Shown: positions 8,715-18,731, counted from the first letter of the stretch. The stretch is 64,000 nucleotides of DNA from Sulfurospirillum sp. (GCA_014859685.1 JACUTU010000001.1:115416-179415), one strand, 5' to 3'. Notes: a model not told the origin generated them from the letters alone. Made by a program: numbers and translations.

Positions 8715-9964
8715 TTGAGCCAGCACCCCTTATCACTAGTAAAAAAGAGGCACTTTATCTTTTTTTAGGGGTGTTTTTGCTGCTTACACTCTCATTTTCT
8801 AAAGAGTATTTTGCATTTTTGCAACTCAAAAATCAAGGTTTACATAAAGCTAGAGCTGTTGTTTCAAGTGTGTATGAAAAAACTTCAAAAAACAATAAAT
8901 CTTATCTTATATACAAACTTAAAACAGACCATTTTTCATTATATACTGTGTCTTGGAAGATGCGTAAGATTGCGGTACATACGCCTGTGATAGTGGAGTT
9001 TAGCGCCGAAAAAATCTCATTTTATGAATACATGCACGGTTTTTTTGCAAACAACACACAATTAAAAATGCTTGAAGAAACCCCACAAGATCCGCTGAGA
9101 ACTTTTGTGAAAAATCAGCATGAAAGTATTGTAATGCAAGAGCTTTTTGGTGCACTCTTTTTTGCTGAACCTACTTCAAAAACATTAAAAATCAAAATCA
9201 ATCAATGGGGAATTTCACATCTTGTGGCTATCAGCGGGTTTCATCTAGGGCTTTTGAGTGTTCTCTTATTTTTTGTCCTCAAACCTGTGTATGTGTATTT
9301 TCAAGATAGGTATTTTCCTTATCGTCATGCAAGTGCTGATCTTGCGTTTATTGTATTGCTACTTTTGGGGGCTTTTGTGTATTATATCGGTGCTATACCA
9401 TCAGTGCTTCGCGCGTTTAGCATGAGTGTTTTGGGCTTTATCATTATATCTTCACATGTAAAGATTTTTTCTCTTACAAATCTTTTTTTAAGTGCAAGCA
9501 TTGTCTTGATATTTGTTCCTCAAATGCTTTTTTCAATTGGATTTTTATTTTCAATTATGGGCGTTTTTTATATCTTTTTATTTTTTGAACATTTTAAAAA
9601 GCTTGCTAAATGGCAAATATTTTTACTTATCAATGTTTGGGTGTATATTTTGATGTTGCCTGTTGTACATGCTGTGTTTGAAATGTTTACTTTTTTTCAA
9701 CCTTTTAGTATTGTTTTAAGTATGCTTTTTACAGTTTTTTATCCTTTAAGTATGCTTGCACATCTTTTTGGAATTGGCGGAGTAATTGATGGGTATTTGT
9801 ATGCGTTTTTAAATATGCCTATGGAAATTTTTTCTTTACATGTAAGTGCGTATGGACTTATTTTTTATCTTTGCTGTTCACTATTTGCTATCAGATACAA
9901 GAGTGCAGCTTTGCTTTTGCCGCTCATCTCTTTGGCACTTTTGTTTGTTGAGAATGTAGCATAA
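8711..9964 (+). CDS. comEC: ComEC/Rec2-type competence membrane protein (short form)
   Basis: ComEC forms the inner-membrane channel for single-stranded DNA during natural transformation. The 417-aa product has the competence-domain signature (WGISHLVAISGFHLGLLS) followed by several membrane helices. It lacks the C-terminal metallo-beta-lactamase-like domain of long ComEC proteins, which is common in Campylobacterota. It starts with GTG inside the dnaB stop region (GTGA overlap). Its last 84 bp overlap the convergent YihY-family gene. Confidence 0.88.
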   Translation: MIEPAPLITSKKEALYLFLGVFLLLTLSFSKEYFAFLQLKNQGLHKARAVVSSVYEKTSKNNKSYLIYKLKTDHFSLYTVSWKMRKIAVHTPVIVEFSAEKISFYEYMHGFFANNTQLKMLEETPQDPLRTFVKNQHESIVMQELFGALFFAEPTSKTLKIKINQWGISHLVAISGFHLGLLSVLLFFVLKPVYVYFQDRYFPYRHASADLAFIVLLLLGAFVYYIGAIPSVLRAFSMSVLGFIIISSHVKIFSLTNLFLSASIVLIFVPQMLFSIGFLFSIMGVFYIFLFFEHFKKLAKWQIFLLINVWVYILMLPVVHAVFEMFTFFQPFSIVLSMLFTVFYPLSMLAHLFGIGGVIDGYLYAFLNMPMEIFSLHVSAYGLIFYLCCSLFAIRYKSAALLLPLISLALLFVENVA

Positions 9965-10726
9965 TTTTGCACCATACAGATATAAAAGCCAAGAAAAATA
10001 AATCCACAAAAAGAAAAACATTAAGATACTAAAAGAGCCGTAAATACTCAAATAAGTTTTATTGTATGACACATAGTACACAAAAACAGATTTGGAGATA
10101 TACCAAATGAGTGAAGCAAAAAATGAAGCGATAAGCGCACTTTTTTTATGGATCTTAGTATTGGCTGAGATAGAGTACATGATAAAGAAAAGCAACCAGA
10201 TGATAAGATAAGGCACAAAAGAGATAAAGTTGATCGAGTTGGTATAAGCATTGGTTTCAAACATTTTTTGGATGATAGTAGAGAGATAAAAAGAGATAGC
10301 AAGCCCTAATGGCATCATAGTAAGCATCGTCCAGTAAGTCGTGATAGACTCCCAAAGAGAGCGTTTTGGAACTTTAAAAATTGCTGCGATAATCTTCTCA
10401 TAATCTAAAAAAAACATAATGGAAACATACAACACAAAGATGAGTCCAGTTGATCCCATATTTCCTGTGTTGTCCATAAATTGATTGATGTAACCAGCAA
10501 TTGCCCCTTGTTGTGTTGGCATGAGAGAGTTAAAAATAAAATCTTGAATTTTTGCATAGTTTTCTTTGAAACTAGGCATTTTTGTAAAAATACTCAAAGA
10601 GATGAGTAAAATAGGAATGAGCGAAAGGATAGTGTGAAAACTCAAAGAGGAAGCATAGTGCGCTATAGAGGGATCTTTAATCCTTTTTAGTAAAATAAAT
10701 CCCTCTTTAAACTTGTCTTTAAGCAC
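9881..10726 (-). CDS. YihY/BrkB-family inner-membrane protein
   Basis: A 281-aa protein with about six membrane helices and family-typical features near the N-terminus (KDPSIAHYASSLSFHTILSLIP). The family was once annotated as RNase BN, which is not supported; its role is uncertain, with proposals in membrane homeostasis. It lies three bases downstream of the GlcD-like gene in the same direction. Its C-terminal 28 codons are read antisense to the 3' end of comEC; that tail is basic and polar and may be dispensable. Confidence 0.85.
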   Translation of the reverse strand: MLKDKFKEGFILLKRIKDPSIAHYASSLSFHTILSLIPILLISLSIFTKMPSFKENYAKIQDFIFNSLMPTQQGAIAGYINQFMDNTGNMGSTGLIFVLYVSIMFFLDYEKIIAAIFKVPKRSLWESITTYWTMLTMMPLGLAISFYLSTIIQKMFETNAYTNSINFISFVPYLIIWLLFFIMYSISANTKIHKKSALIASFFASLIWYISKSVFVYYVSYNKTYLSIYGSFSILMFFFLWIYFSWLLYLYGAKLCYILNKQKCQRDERQKQSCTLVSDSK

Positions 10727-10729
10727 TAT

Positions 10730-12109
10730 TTAAAGTCCCATCTTGAAAGGGTTGAGAATATTGTTTGGATCAAAAGCTTTTTTGATAGAACGAAAAAGTT
10801 CCATTTCCGCATCGCTAAAAGCTAAGTGCATAAAAGGAGCTTTTGAAAGCCCTATGCCATGCTCGCCACTCAGCGTTCCCCCAAGAGCAACTGTAATCTT
10901 AAATATCTCTTCGATAGCTTGATGTCCAATCTCAAGTTGCTGAGGATCTGAACCATCTACCATAACATTTGTATGCACATTGCCATCACCCGTATGCCCA
11001 AAGCAGGGTACTTTTACATCATATTTTTGTGCAATTTCTTTGATAGCTTGTAGCAATGCTGGGAGTTTGTTGCGTGGAACAGTGATATCTTCGTTGAGTT
11101 TTTTACTTCCATATACGGTGATGCTTTGGCTTGCATTGCGTCTTGCGAACCATAAATCAGCAGATTCTTGTGCATCTTTTGCTATTTTAAATGCGATACA
11201 GCCATTTTCTTTGAATTTTTCCTCAAGTGTTTTGAGTTGATTTTCTATCTCTACTTGCAGGTTTCCATCAACATCAGCGATGAGGATAGCGCCCGCATCA
11301 ATAGGCAATCCTTTGTGAAATTTCTCTTCAACTGCTCGTATGGAGAGGTTGTCTAAAAATTCCATAGCAACAGGAGTTACGCCAGCCGCCATTGTTTTAT
11401 ATACCGCATTCATCGCATCATCGACGAGGGCAAAAACACCCATAACGCTTTGTGAGAGTTTTGGTTTGGCGATGAGTTTGAGTGTGATTTCGCTGATGCA
11501 CGCCAAAGTACCCTCGCTTGCTATGAGAATGCCCGCAACATTGTAACCAGCGACATCTTTGATCGTTCGTTTGCCAGCTCTTATAACTTCGCCATTTGGC
11601 AATACAGCACGCAATGCCATGACATAATCTTTGGTAATGCCATATTTTGCAGCACGCATGCCCCCAGCATTTTCACTGACATTGCCACCGAGAGTAGAGT
11701 AGTTTTCACTCGCAGGGTCTGGTGGATAAAAAAGCCCTTTTGCTTCAACCGCTTTTTGCAAATCCATATTGACAACTCCTGGTTGTACGACTGCGACCAT
11801 ATTTTCCATATCGATCTCAAGGATTTTATTCATATGCTTTTCAAACGCTAACACTATACCGCCATGTGCTGGCAACGCACCACCTGTAAAACCACTACCT
11901 GCACCTCGTGGTGTGATGATGATCTTTTTTTCATTACAGTAGCCAAGAATTTTACTGATATCCTTTTCATCTCGTGGAAAAACTATAAGATCTGGCTCAT
12001 ATCGTGTGCGTGTGGCATCGTACGCATAAGCAATACGGTGAGCTTTGTCTGCATAAACATTTTCGCTTCCAAGTAGATTTTGAAAAAATTCTATATCCTG
12101 ATTTTCCAT
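10730..12109 (-). CDS. FAD-linked oxidase, GlcD / D-lactate dehydrogenase-like
   Basis: A 459-aa flavoprotein of the vanillyl-alcohol-oxidase fold. Visible features are the FAD-binding loop PRGAGSGFTGGALP, the second FAD region PPDPASENYSTLGGNVSENA, and the C-terminal catalytic region with GHTGDGNVHTN and GEHGIGLSKA. The family oxidises 2-hydroxy acids such as glycolate or D-lactate and passes electrons to the respiratory chain. No GlcE or GlcF gene is adjacent, so the substrate is left open. Confidence 0.87.
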   Translation of the reverse strand: MENQDIEFFQNLLGSENVYADKAHRIAYAYDATRTRYEPDLIVFPRDEKDISKILGYCNEKKIIITPRGAGSGFTGGALPAHGGIVLAFEKHMNKILEIDMENMVAVVQPGVVNMDLQKAVEAKGLFYPPDPASENYSTLGGNVSENAGGMRAAKYGITKDYVMALRAVLPNGEVIRAGKRTIKDVAGYNVAGILIASEGTLACISEITLKLIAKPKLSQSVMGVFALVDDAMNAVYKTMAAGVTPVAMEFLDNLSIRAVEEKFHKGLPIDAGAILIADVDGNLQVEIENQLKTLEEKFKENGCIAFKIAKDAQESADLWFARRNASQSITVYGSKKLNEDITVPRNKLPALLQAIKEIAQKYDVKVPCFGHTGDGNVHTNVMVDGSDPQQLEIGHQAIEEIFKITVALGGTLSGEHGIGLSKAPFMHLAFSDAEMELFRSIKKAFDPNNILNPFKMGL

Positions 12110-12112
12110 CTT

Positions 12113-12832
12113 TTACCTTTGTATGAGGGCATTATAATGCGTATGATAATCGTTTATTTGTGTACTTCCCCATCTCAACCAACTACTTTCTATATCTGAA
12201 ACACGAGAGTAAAATGGTACTTGCACATTTTGCCATGATGAGCCTTTGTAACTTTTAATGATTTTAAAATTGTTACAATCCACAAAATACCCATGCGATT
12301 CAAGTGCGAAGAAGATCAAAGCGGCCGCATTGTCTTTACATGTAGCCTGAAAATCCTCTCTATCTGGATTTGGTTTGAACTTTCTAGCTAGATATGTTGC
12401 CATAATGTCTGGATGGATCCACTGAATGTCATCAAAATGCTCTGTAATCTCCTTATAAATGCTCTGCGTTGGAGCTACGATGAGGGCCCTGCTGTAGAGA
12501 TAATTGAGTTTCACGGTATCACCAATTTGTGGTACAACTCCAGGAATTGGAAAAGCACTTTGAGCTGAGCCTGTGTACACATCGAAGCGCAGCTTTGCTA
12601 AGCCACCTTTTTTTTCTACCACATCAACGCGTGCGATGATGCTTGAAGTGCTTGCATCGAACGAGTGGATTACAACACCAGAAGATCCAACAAAGATCGC
12701 ATCAGAATCTTCTATGCTTGCATATTCACCATCAATATTGATGAGCTTGCTGGTGTATTCGCTAAAAGTATTTGCCATCAGAGTTGCTGTGAATGAACAA
12801 AATACCATGAAAAAAATGAGATATTTACGCAA
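12113..12832 (-). CDS. periplasmic protein with PgbA N-terminal-like domain
   Basis: A 239-aa protein with a clear Sec signal peptide (basic MRKY, hydrophobic core LIFFMVFCSF, cleavage near ATLMA-NT). The body resembles the N-terminal domain of the Helicobacter plasminogen-binding protein PgbA, which is widespread in non-pathogenic Campylobacterota, so host plasminogen binding is unlikely to be its general role. The PgbA C-terminal region is absent. It lies three bases upstream of the GlcD-like gene in the same direction. Confidence 0.6.
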   Translation of the reverse strand: MRKYLIFFMVFCSFTATLMANTFSEYTSKLINIDGEYASIEDSDAIFVGSSGVVIHSFDASTSSIIARVDVVEKKGGLAKLRFDVYTGSAQSAFPIPGVVPQIGDTVKLNYLYSRALIVAPTQSIYKEITEHFDDIQWIHPDIMATYLARKFKPNPDREDFQATCKDNAAALIFFALESHGYFVDCNNFKIIKSYKGSSWQNVQVPFYSRVSDIESSWLRWGSTQINDYHTHYNALIQR

Positions 12833-12953
12833 TGGAACCCCTTTTGCTTAATAAATTTGCAAGATTATACAATAACTGTTTTTAAACTAGGTTAAGATGG
12901 CTAATTAAGAAAAATTTAGCTAAAATTTGCACTCATTAATTGATGGAGGGACG

Positions 12954-14117
12954 ATGTTTAGGTTAGTATTTGTTTGTTTGGTTTTGGGAAATTTTCTCTT
13001 TGCTTCGAGTATGATTGAGCAAAATTGGGAAAAAGGTGAAACGCTTTTAACTTTTTTTGAAAAAAATTCCATACCTTTGAGCCTTTATTATGACCTTGAT
13101 CGTGAAGATCAAGAACTTGCTAGCGAAATAGTCGCTGATGTGAAGTTTCTGATGCTCAAAAGCGATGAGGGAGTGCTTGAACAAGTGCTTATACCTATAG
13201 GTGATGAGTTGCAAATCCATATAACAAATACAGCCGACAAATACGAGTTTACAACAATACCTATAGCCTATGAACAAAGCGATGAGGTGCTTAGTGTGCA
13301 AACTGCACTTTCGCCTTATCAAGACATCATTAATGCCACCAACAATTATCTTTTGGCACACGAATTTATCCAAGCATTTCAAAATAGTATCAATTTTAAA
13401 GCATTGCAAAAAGGTGATAAAGTTGTAGTTTTTTACACCAAAAGAACAAGATTGGGGAAACAGTATGCTTCACCACTTATCCAAGCTGCGATGGTAGAGT
13501 TGCGTGGTCGCCCGCATTTTGTTTTTCGTTACAATGATGATCGATTTTATGATGTAAATGCTAAAGAGATAGAGGGATTTTTTCTAGCACGACCCGTGAA
13601 TTTTACGCGAATCTCCTCTTCTTTTACTTATAAAAGATGGCATCCTGTGTTGAAAAAATATCGAGCACATTTGGGTGTTGATTATGCAGCACCAAAAGGC
13701 ACACCTATCAAGGCGGCTGGAGATGGAAAAATAGCATTTGCCGGCACAAAAAATGGCTACGGTAAAACTGTTACCATCAATCATCAAGATAGTTATAAAA
13801 CACTTTATGCCCATATGAATGGCTTTGCTCAAGGAATCAGAAGCGGTAAGTGGGTGAAAAAAGGTCAAGTGATCGGCTATGTCGGTAGCACAGGACTTAG
13901 CACAGGGCCGCACCTACATTTAGGACTTTACAGAGGCGATCGTGCGATCAATCCAGCAAGTGTCGTAAAAGTCACAAAAAACGCGCTCAAAGGCAAAGAA
14001 AAAGAGGAATTTTTGCGTTTTAGTGAGGGATATAAACAAAAAATTCAAACCGCATTATTGGAACAAAATACTCCACAAAAAGAAAAATCTTTTGATTATA
14101 TGGTTGCCCTTGAATGA
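12954..14117 (+). CDS. M23-family peptidoglycan endopeptidase (Csd3/Pgp3-like)
   Basis: A 387-aa periplasmic peptidase with an N-terminal signal (MFRLVFVCLVLGNFLFASS), a Csd3-type middle region, and a LytM/M23 domain with HLGVDYAAPKGTPI and the metal/catalytic HLHLG. Csd3 (Helicobacter) and Pgp3 (Campylobacter) trim peptide crosslinks and shape curved cells. The ATG at 12954 has the strong ribosome site GGAGGG; an upstream start would remove the signal peptide from the N-terminus. It overlaps the Nudix gene by ATGA. Confidence 0.88.
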   Translation: MFRLVFVCLVLGNFLFASSMIEQNWEKGETLLTFFEKNSIPLSLYYDLDREDQELASEIVADVKFLMLKSDEGVLEQVLIPIGDELQIHITNTADKYEFTTIPIAYEQSDEVLSVQTALSPYQDIINATNNYLLAHEFIQAFQNSINFKALQKGDKVVVFYTKRTRLGKQYASPLIQAAMVELRGRPHFVFRYNDDRFYDVNAKEIEGFFLARPVNFTRISSSFTYKRWHPVLKKYRAHLGVDYAAPKGTPIKAAGDGKIAFAGTKNGYGKTVTINHQDSYKTLYAHMNGFAQGIRSGKWVKKGQVIGYVGSTGLSTGPHLHLGLYRGDRAINPASVVKVTKNALKGKEKEEFLRFSEGYKQKIQTALLEQNTPQKEKSFDYMVALE

Positions 14118-14725
14118 GCAAGCAAAAAAGTAGCACAGTGAAAATACCAAATGATATTGCTAAAATTGAAGTTTTAGAAATAGTTGATTGTTTTGATTCT
14201 ATTTATGTGAAGCCAAAAAGTATGCTCTATACACAAAATGGTGTTGAGAAAAGATGGGATATAGTCGATACGCACGATAGTGTTGCTATCTTGCTTTACC
14301 ATAGTGAATTGGATGCTTTTGTGTTTGTAAAACAATTTCGTCCTGCAATTTATCTCAAAAACAGTGATGGTTTTACCTATGAACTCTGTGCTGGTATCGT
14401 CGATAAAGATCTTAGTTGCGAGCAGATAGCAAAAGAAGAAGTGCTTGAAGAAACCGGTTATGATGTGCCACTTGAGCGGTTTGAGAGGGTTTCTGCATTT
14501 TATACCGCAGTCGGTTTTGCTGGTGGCAGGCAGACATTTTTTTATGCCGTGGTTGATGATGGTATGAAAGCCAATGCTGGTGGCGGAATTGATTTTGAAG
14601 ATATCGAAGTGGTATATCTCAAACGAAGTGAAGCAAAAGCGTTTATGTTTGATGAATCCATAGCAACTACATCTGGTTTAATGTTTGCTCTAATGTGGTA
14701 CTTTGAGCGAGAAACTAATCAATAA
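14114..14725 (+). CDS. Nudix hydrolase, ADP-sugar pyrophosphatase-like
   Basis: A 203-aa protein with the Nudix box (G-x5-E-x7-REUXEE-xGU) represented around AGIVDKDLSCEQIAKEEVLE and EETGY, where the usual Arg is Lys. Length and the strand pattern before the box match the ADP-ribose/UDP-sugar pyrophosphatase group (NudF-like). It is translationally coupled to the Csd3-like peptidase. Substrate cannot be read from sequence. Confidence 0.82.
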   Translation: MSKQKSSTVKIPNDIAKIEVLEIVDCFDSIYVKPKSMLYTQNGVEKRWDIVDTHDSVAILLYHSELDAFVFVKQFRPAIYLKNSDGFTYELCAGIVDKDLSCEQIAKEEVLEETGYDVPLERFERVSAFYTAVGFAGGRQTFFYAVVDDGMKANAGGGIDFEDIEVVYLKRSEAKAFMFDESIATTSGLMFALMWYFERETNQ

Positions 14726-14757
14726 CTATTGTTACGCACTAAAACGAACTCGTCCGT

Positions 14758-14834
14758 TAAAGCTATGAAAAGGGTACTTTTCGAGAAAATTAGAGGTATT
14801 TACGAACTTTTTTACAAAAGTGCGTAAGGTCAGT
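14758..14834 (+). repeat. dispersed 77-bp repeat, copy 2
   Basis: This segment is the same length as 18813-18889 and differs at 6 of 77 positions by direct comparison. It runs from TAAAGCTA to GTGCGTAAGGTCAGT and overlaps the last codons of the carbamoylputrescine amidase gene. TTACGCACT at 14732-14740 is the exact inverse of AGTGCGTAA at 14819-14827, so a transcript could form a large hairpin here, between two convergent genes. Confidence 0.8.
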
Positions 14835-15720
14835 CAATAAATCGTTTTGTGATATTGCCATAAGTTTCTATGCGTCTATCGCGTAAAAATGGCCATATGC
14901 GTCTCACCTCTTCACATCTTTGCAAATCTAGCGCACATGTAAGAATCTCTTCTTTCTCATTTGAAGCTTGTGCTAAAAACTCACCCTGAGAACCTACAAC
15001 AAATGAATTTCCCCAAAACCTGATGCCATCAAGAACTTTTGCGTTATCTGTTTCTTTGCCAACACGATTTACCGCGATGAGTGGCAAACCATTTGCAATT
15101 GCATGTCCTCTTTGCACAGTTATCCACGCTTCAAGTTGTCTTTGCTTTTCATCTTCACTATCCGTATCAAACCAACCAATAGCGGTGGGATAGATTAAAA
15201 TTTCAGCACCACGAAGTGCCATAAGTCTCGCAGCTTCTGGGTACCACTGATCCCAACAGACTAAAACTCCGAGTTTGCCAACACTTGTACTTATAGGTTC
15301 ATACCCAAGATCTCCGGGTGTGAAGTAAAATTTTTCATAAAATCCTGGATCATCTGGAATGTGCATTTTTCTATATTTTCCAGCAATACTCCCATCTTTT
15401 TCAAAAACAACCGCTGTGTTGTGATAGAGTCCTGCATTGCGTTTTTCAAAGAGTGAGGTAACAAGCACGACTTTGTTTTCACAAGCTACGAGCGACCAAA
15501 AAGCGATATCTTTTTCAAAATCATTTGCCATATCAAAACATTCTGTATCTTCATTGATACAAAAGTATCTATCTTGATGTAGCTCTTGCAAAACGACAAG
15601 TTGCGCACCTTTGGCTTTCGCCTTTTGTATCATCGTAACTGTTTTTGCAACAGTTTTTTCTTTTGTTTGGCTATATGTGTGTTGGATTAGGGCTACGCGT
15701 AAACTTTGCTTACTTGACAT
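14830..15720 (-). CDS. aguB: N-carbamoylputrescine amidase (carbon-nitrogen hydrolase)
   Basis: A 296-aa nitrilase-superfamily enzyme with the Glu-Lys-Cys triad visible as [18 protein letters not shown] and [11 protein letters not shown]. The spacing and the HQDRYFC segment match the AguB branch, which cuts N-carbamoylputrescine to putrescine, CO2 and ammonia. The partner agmatine deiminase is encoded 7 kb away in the same orientation, so both steps of the agmatine-to-putrescine route are present. Its start overlaps the end of the chemoreceptor gene by 11 bp. Confidence 0.9.
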   Translation of the reverse strand: MSSKQSLRVALIQHTYSQTKEKTVAKTVTMIQKAKAKGAQLVVLQELHQDRYFCINEDTECFDMANDFEKDIAFWSLVACENKVVLVTSLFEKRNAGLYHNTAVVFEKDGSIAGKYRKMHIPDDPGFYEKFYFTPGDLGYEPISTSVGKLGVLVCWDQWYPEAARLMALRGAEILIYPTAIGWFDTDSEDEKQRQLEAWITVQRGHAIANGLPLIAVNRVGKETDNAKVLDGIRFWGNSFVVGSQGEFLAQASNEKEEILTCALDLQRCEEVRRIWPFLRDRRIETYGNITKRFID

Positions 15721-16597
15721 GCTGTAGAATCCTCTCTAAATTTTCGCCCAATTGTATGTTTGTAGATGAACCTTCTATGGCTTTTTTGGTGTCCGTGACG
15801 ATATGAGCGATTTGTGTTTTTATCAGATCAGAATCTTTAAGCTGATCATTGATATGCGAAATTGACGCATCAATTTCACTCTTGTTTGTATTTGTTTTTT
15901 CGATAAGCGTATTAAGCATTTTTTCACCATCTATAGCAATACCATAACTCTTTTCCACAAGCTCAAAAGCGCTTTTAGCTCGTTTTTGTGCTTTGTTTGA
16001 AATCTCGATCATCTCTTTTGTTTCATTGGCAATCAAACTTGCTGAAGTTTCTGAATCATCGGCAAGTTTGCGTACCTCATCAGCTACCACGGCAAATCCT
16101 CTGCCGTAAGCTCCAGCCCTTGCCGCTTCGATAGCAGCGTTAAGTGCGAGGAGATTGGTTTGATCAGAAATTTCTGAAATGGCTTCTATCTTTTGAAAAA
16201 CAGATTTGTTTTTGCTATCAAGCTCTGTGTGAATTTTTGTATATTCTTCCATCGTGCTTGTAAGTGCTGTGATCATTTGAGTGAGGGATTGTATCGTTTT
16301 TATAACCTCTTTTGAAATCTGTATAGATTCAAGTGCAGAAGTTTGCGATTTGTTGGAAATGCCTTGGATTTGAGTTGATTTATCGATAAAATGGTTCACA
16401 AGTTTCTCAACTTCACACACTTGCTCAAGCCTTTGTTTGGAAGCTTTATTGACTGAAAATGCATTTTGTTTTATAGTGTTTGCAAGTGATAATGATTCTT
16501 GAAGACTTATCGACTCATATGCTTGCGCTGTTTGTATTAGTGCATCATATTCTTCTTGCTTTATCGCGATATAGCCTTTTTTAAGTGATCCAAACAT
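15710..16597 (-). CDS. soluble methyl-accepting chemotaxis protein
   Basis: A 295-aa chemoreceptor signalling protein without a membrane helix or periplasmic domain. The conserved hairpin tip is present ([20 protein letters not shown] and [15 protein letters not shown]). The roughly 100-residue N-terminus is helical with no recognised sensor domain. It probably joins cytoplasmic chemoreceptor arrays through CheA/CheW. It sits in a leftward unit with an NrtS-like protein and an EAL protein. Confidence 0.9.
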   Translation of the reverse strand: MFGSLKKGYIAIKQEEYDALIQTAQAYESISLQESLSLANTIKQNAFSVNKASKQRLEQVCEVEKLVNHFIDKSTQIQGISNKSQTSALESIQISKEVIKTIQSLTQMITALTSTMEEYTKIHTELDSKNKSVFQKIEAISEISDQTNLLALNAAIEAARAGAYGRGFAVVADEVRKLADDSETSASLIANETKEMIEISNKAQKRAKSAFELVEKSYGIAIDGEKMLNTLIEKTNTNKSEIDASISHINDQLKDSDLIKTQIAHIVTDTKKAIEGSSTNIQLGENLERILQHVK

Positions 16598-16609
16598 TGT
16601 AGTCCTTTT

Positions 16610-16939
16610 TTATTTGATTTTCCATTGTGTTGCGTTTTTGCAATGTGAGCATTGAGGGATTGGTGTATTTTTTTCTACATGTACACTTGCATTGCAACCT
16701 TTACATGTAAGGGTTGCTGGTATGATGAGTTTACCACCAACTTTTGGATTCATATTGATATTTATTGCTGTGTATGTTGAAACAAAAAATGGTATGAGAT
16801 AAGTGAGTATAAACTTAAAATAATTAATTTTTTCAAACTGCATATGTATGATAAAATCGCCTTGATTGATGATATTGAGCATTGTGCCAACTACAAGTGC
16901 TATACGAAATGCTTTTTGAAAAGTATAGCCATCGCACAT
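16610..16939 (-). CDS. NrtS-like small membrane protein with C-terminal zinc ribbon
   Basis: About 109 aa from the ATG at 16939. The first part has two membrane helices with the pattern AFRIALVVGTMLNIINQGD and ILTYLIPFFVSTYTA, which matches the NrtS family (named for a nitrate/nitrite transport role). The C-terminus has CKGC and CSHC pairs, a small zinc ribbon not expected in the basic family. A longer reading upstream would overlap the EAL gene and adds non-conserved sequence. No clear ribosome site decides the start. Confidence 0.65.
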   Translation of the reverse strand: MCDGYTFQKAFRIALVVGTMLNIINQGDFIIHMQFEKINYFKFILTYLIPFFVSTYTAININMNPKVGGKLIIPATLTCKGCNASVHVEKNTPIPQCSHCKNATQWKIK

Positions 16940-16973
16940 TGTTTCTATGAAGATGTTTTTTTTGTGCGTCCAA

Positions 16974-18731
16974 CTACTCACGAATAAACTCCTCTTGTAA
17001 AATAGCACGAGGCTCTGCGATAAAATATCCTTGCGCATAATCTATCTGGGTTTGTGATACGGTGTCAAATATCGCTTCATCTGCTACAAATTCAGCGATG
17101 GTTTTCACGCCAATCGTTTTTGCATAAGTACAAATTGATTTGACGATGGAGAGATCTTTTTTGTTAGTGGCGATATTTTTTATGAGGCTTGCATCTATTT
17201 TGATGTAGTCGAGTTGGAGCTGTTGGAGTTTTTGAAAATTTGAATAGCCGACGCCAAAATCATCCACAGCAATACGAAAACCCTGTTTTTTAAATGCCAA
17301 AATCTTTTCTATATGTTCATACATATCTTCATCTTCCAAGATTTCAAGCACAACGCGGCTTGCGTCCATTTTTTTAGCTTCAAGCGCAATTTGCAAAAAT
17401 GCAGCAAAATCTTTATCTGCTAAATCTTGTGTTGTTATGTTGATTGAAAATTCATAATCAGTACCTTCAAATATTTCAAGTGCTTGCGTAAACATACTTC
17501 GCGTGATTTTTGGCAGATAATTTATCTGTTTAGCAACATTTAAAAAATGAATAGGAGAGGTGATCTTTTCACCATCAACATAGCGAACAAGGCATTCGAA
17601 TTTTTCAATTTTTTTGGTGTGAAGGTTGTAGATTGGTTGAAAAAAAGCACTTATTTTTGCACTTGATTGTCCATCAAAAACATCTCTCAGTTTTCCAGCC
17701 CATGCGATATTGTTTTTGTATCTTTCATTGATATCTGCTATCTCATCATAACAAAGAAAATGTAGCATTCCTTGCTTGACTTCCGAGAGTGCTGTTTCTG
17801 CATGGTTGAGTAAATCTTTGGCGTCTTCTTGGCTAAGCGATTTTGCAAGGGCTACATTGATTTGCGAGCGTATACTTACATCCCCTATGCGGAGTTTAAA
17901 GTTTTCAAAAAGTGCAAAAATCTTTTCTTTATAGTCTACTTGGAGTGTTGCTATATCGTTTTGTTCTTTTTTCTCAAATGCCATCAAGAGAGCAAATGTA
18001 TTGCCTCTGAGATGATAAATTGATCTTACATGTGGGAAATTTTTTTGAAATTTTTGCAATTCATGAGCAATTTTTATCAAAAAAGCATCTCCTTTTTCAT
18101 GTCCAAAAAAGCTGTTGATTTGGCTAAATTTTACAAGGTCAATGAGGATAAGTGCAAGATGATGATCTTTTTTGTGCTGTGCTATATCTTGGATGATTTT
18201 TACTCTATTGCCAAGTTTGGTGAGCGGATCTGTGATGGTTTGAACCCTTAATTCTTCCTTACTTTTTTCAATATCGGTTATATTGAAACCGTAAGCGAGA
18301 ATAAATTTTTTATCCGTTACCCCAATGGCTTTAATGAGATAAGTGGTGTTGTTGTGGGTATATTTGAGTGATATTGTTTTTTTTGCTGTAATCATCTCTT
18401 GTGGAGTGTTGTTTGAGATGTCGATAAAAGAGAGAATTTTTGGCAAGATAATTTTTGATGCTTCATTTTGAAAAATAATGCTTCCATTGTGGTCAAAAAC
18501 AAAAATTGGTTCAGGATTATTTTTAGGAAGATAGTTTAAAAATTCATTCTCAAGGGCCACATTTTCATTTACATGTAAGCCCGCATACAATGGACAATAC
18601 CCAGCAATTGCGGTTAGAACCATGGCTACACCAACCAACGAGATGATATTAAAATCACCATTCGAGAGAAAAATAACCACAAAACCTAAAAAAGCTCGCA
18701 GAAATTTTTCATTTTTTTGAAGATTTTGCAT
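16974..18731 (-). CDS. membrane-anchored PAS-GGDEF-EAL protein with DUF2892 N-terminus
   Basis: A 585-aa c-di-GMP-related regulator. Residues 1-55 form two membrane helices ending in GYCPLYAGL, the DUF2892 pattern. A PAS-like region follows (PIFVFDHNGSIIFQN), then a GGDEF domain whose signature is degenerate (HLRGNTFALLM), and an EAL domain with ECLVR, NITTQDL, LEILEDED and VDDFGVGYSN, all consistent with an active phosphodiesterase. The start at 18731 has AAGGA eight bases upstream. Probable role: c-di-GMP hydrolysis tuned by the PAS and inactive GGDEF parts. Confidence 0.87.
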   Translation of the reverse strand: MQNLQKNEKFLRAFLGFVVIFLSNGDFNIISLVGVAMVLTAIAGYCPLYAGLHVNENVALENEFLNYLPKNNPEPIFVFDHNGSIIFQNEASKIILPKILSFIDISNNTPQEMITAKKTISLKYTHNNTTYLIKAIGVTDKKFILAYGFNITDIEKSKEELRVQTITDPLTKLGNRVKIIQDIAQHKKDHHLALILIDLVKFSQINSFFGHEKGDAFLIKIAHELQKFQKNFPHVRSIYHLRGNTFALLMAFEKKEQNDIATLQVDYKEKIFALFENFKLRIGDVSIRSQINVALAKSLSQEDAKDLLNHAETALSEVKQGMLHFLCYDEIADINERYKNNIAWAGKLRDVFDGQSSAKISAFFQPIYNLHTKKIEKFECLVRYVDGEKITSPIHFLNVAKQINYLPKITRSMFTQALEIFEGTDYEFSINITTQDLADKDFAAFLQIALEAKKMDASRVVLEILEDEDMYEHIEKILAFKKQGFRIAVDDFGVGYSNFQKLQQLQLDYIKIDASLIKNIATNKKDLSIVKSICTYAKTIGVKTIAEFVADEAIFDTVSQTQIDYAQGYFIAEPRAILQEEFIRE

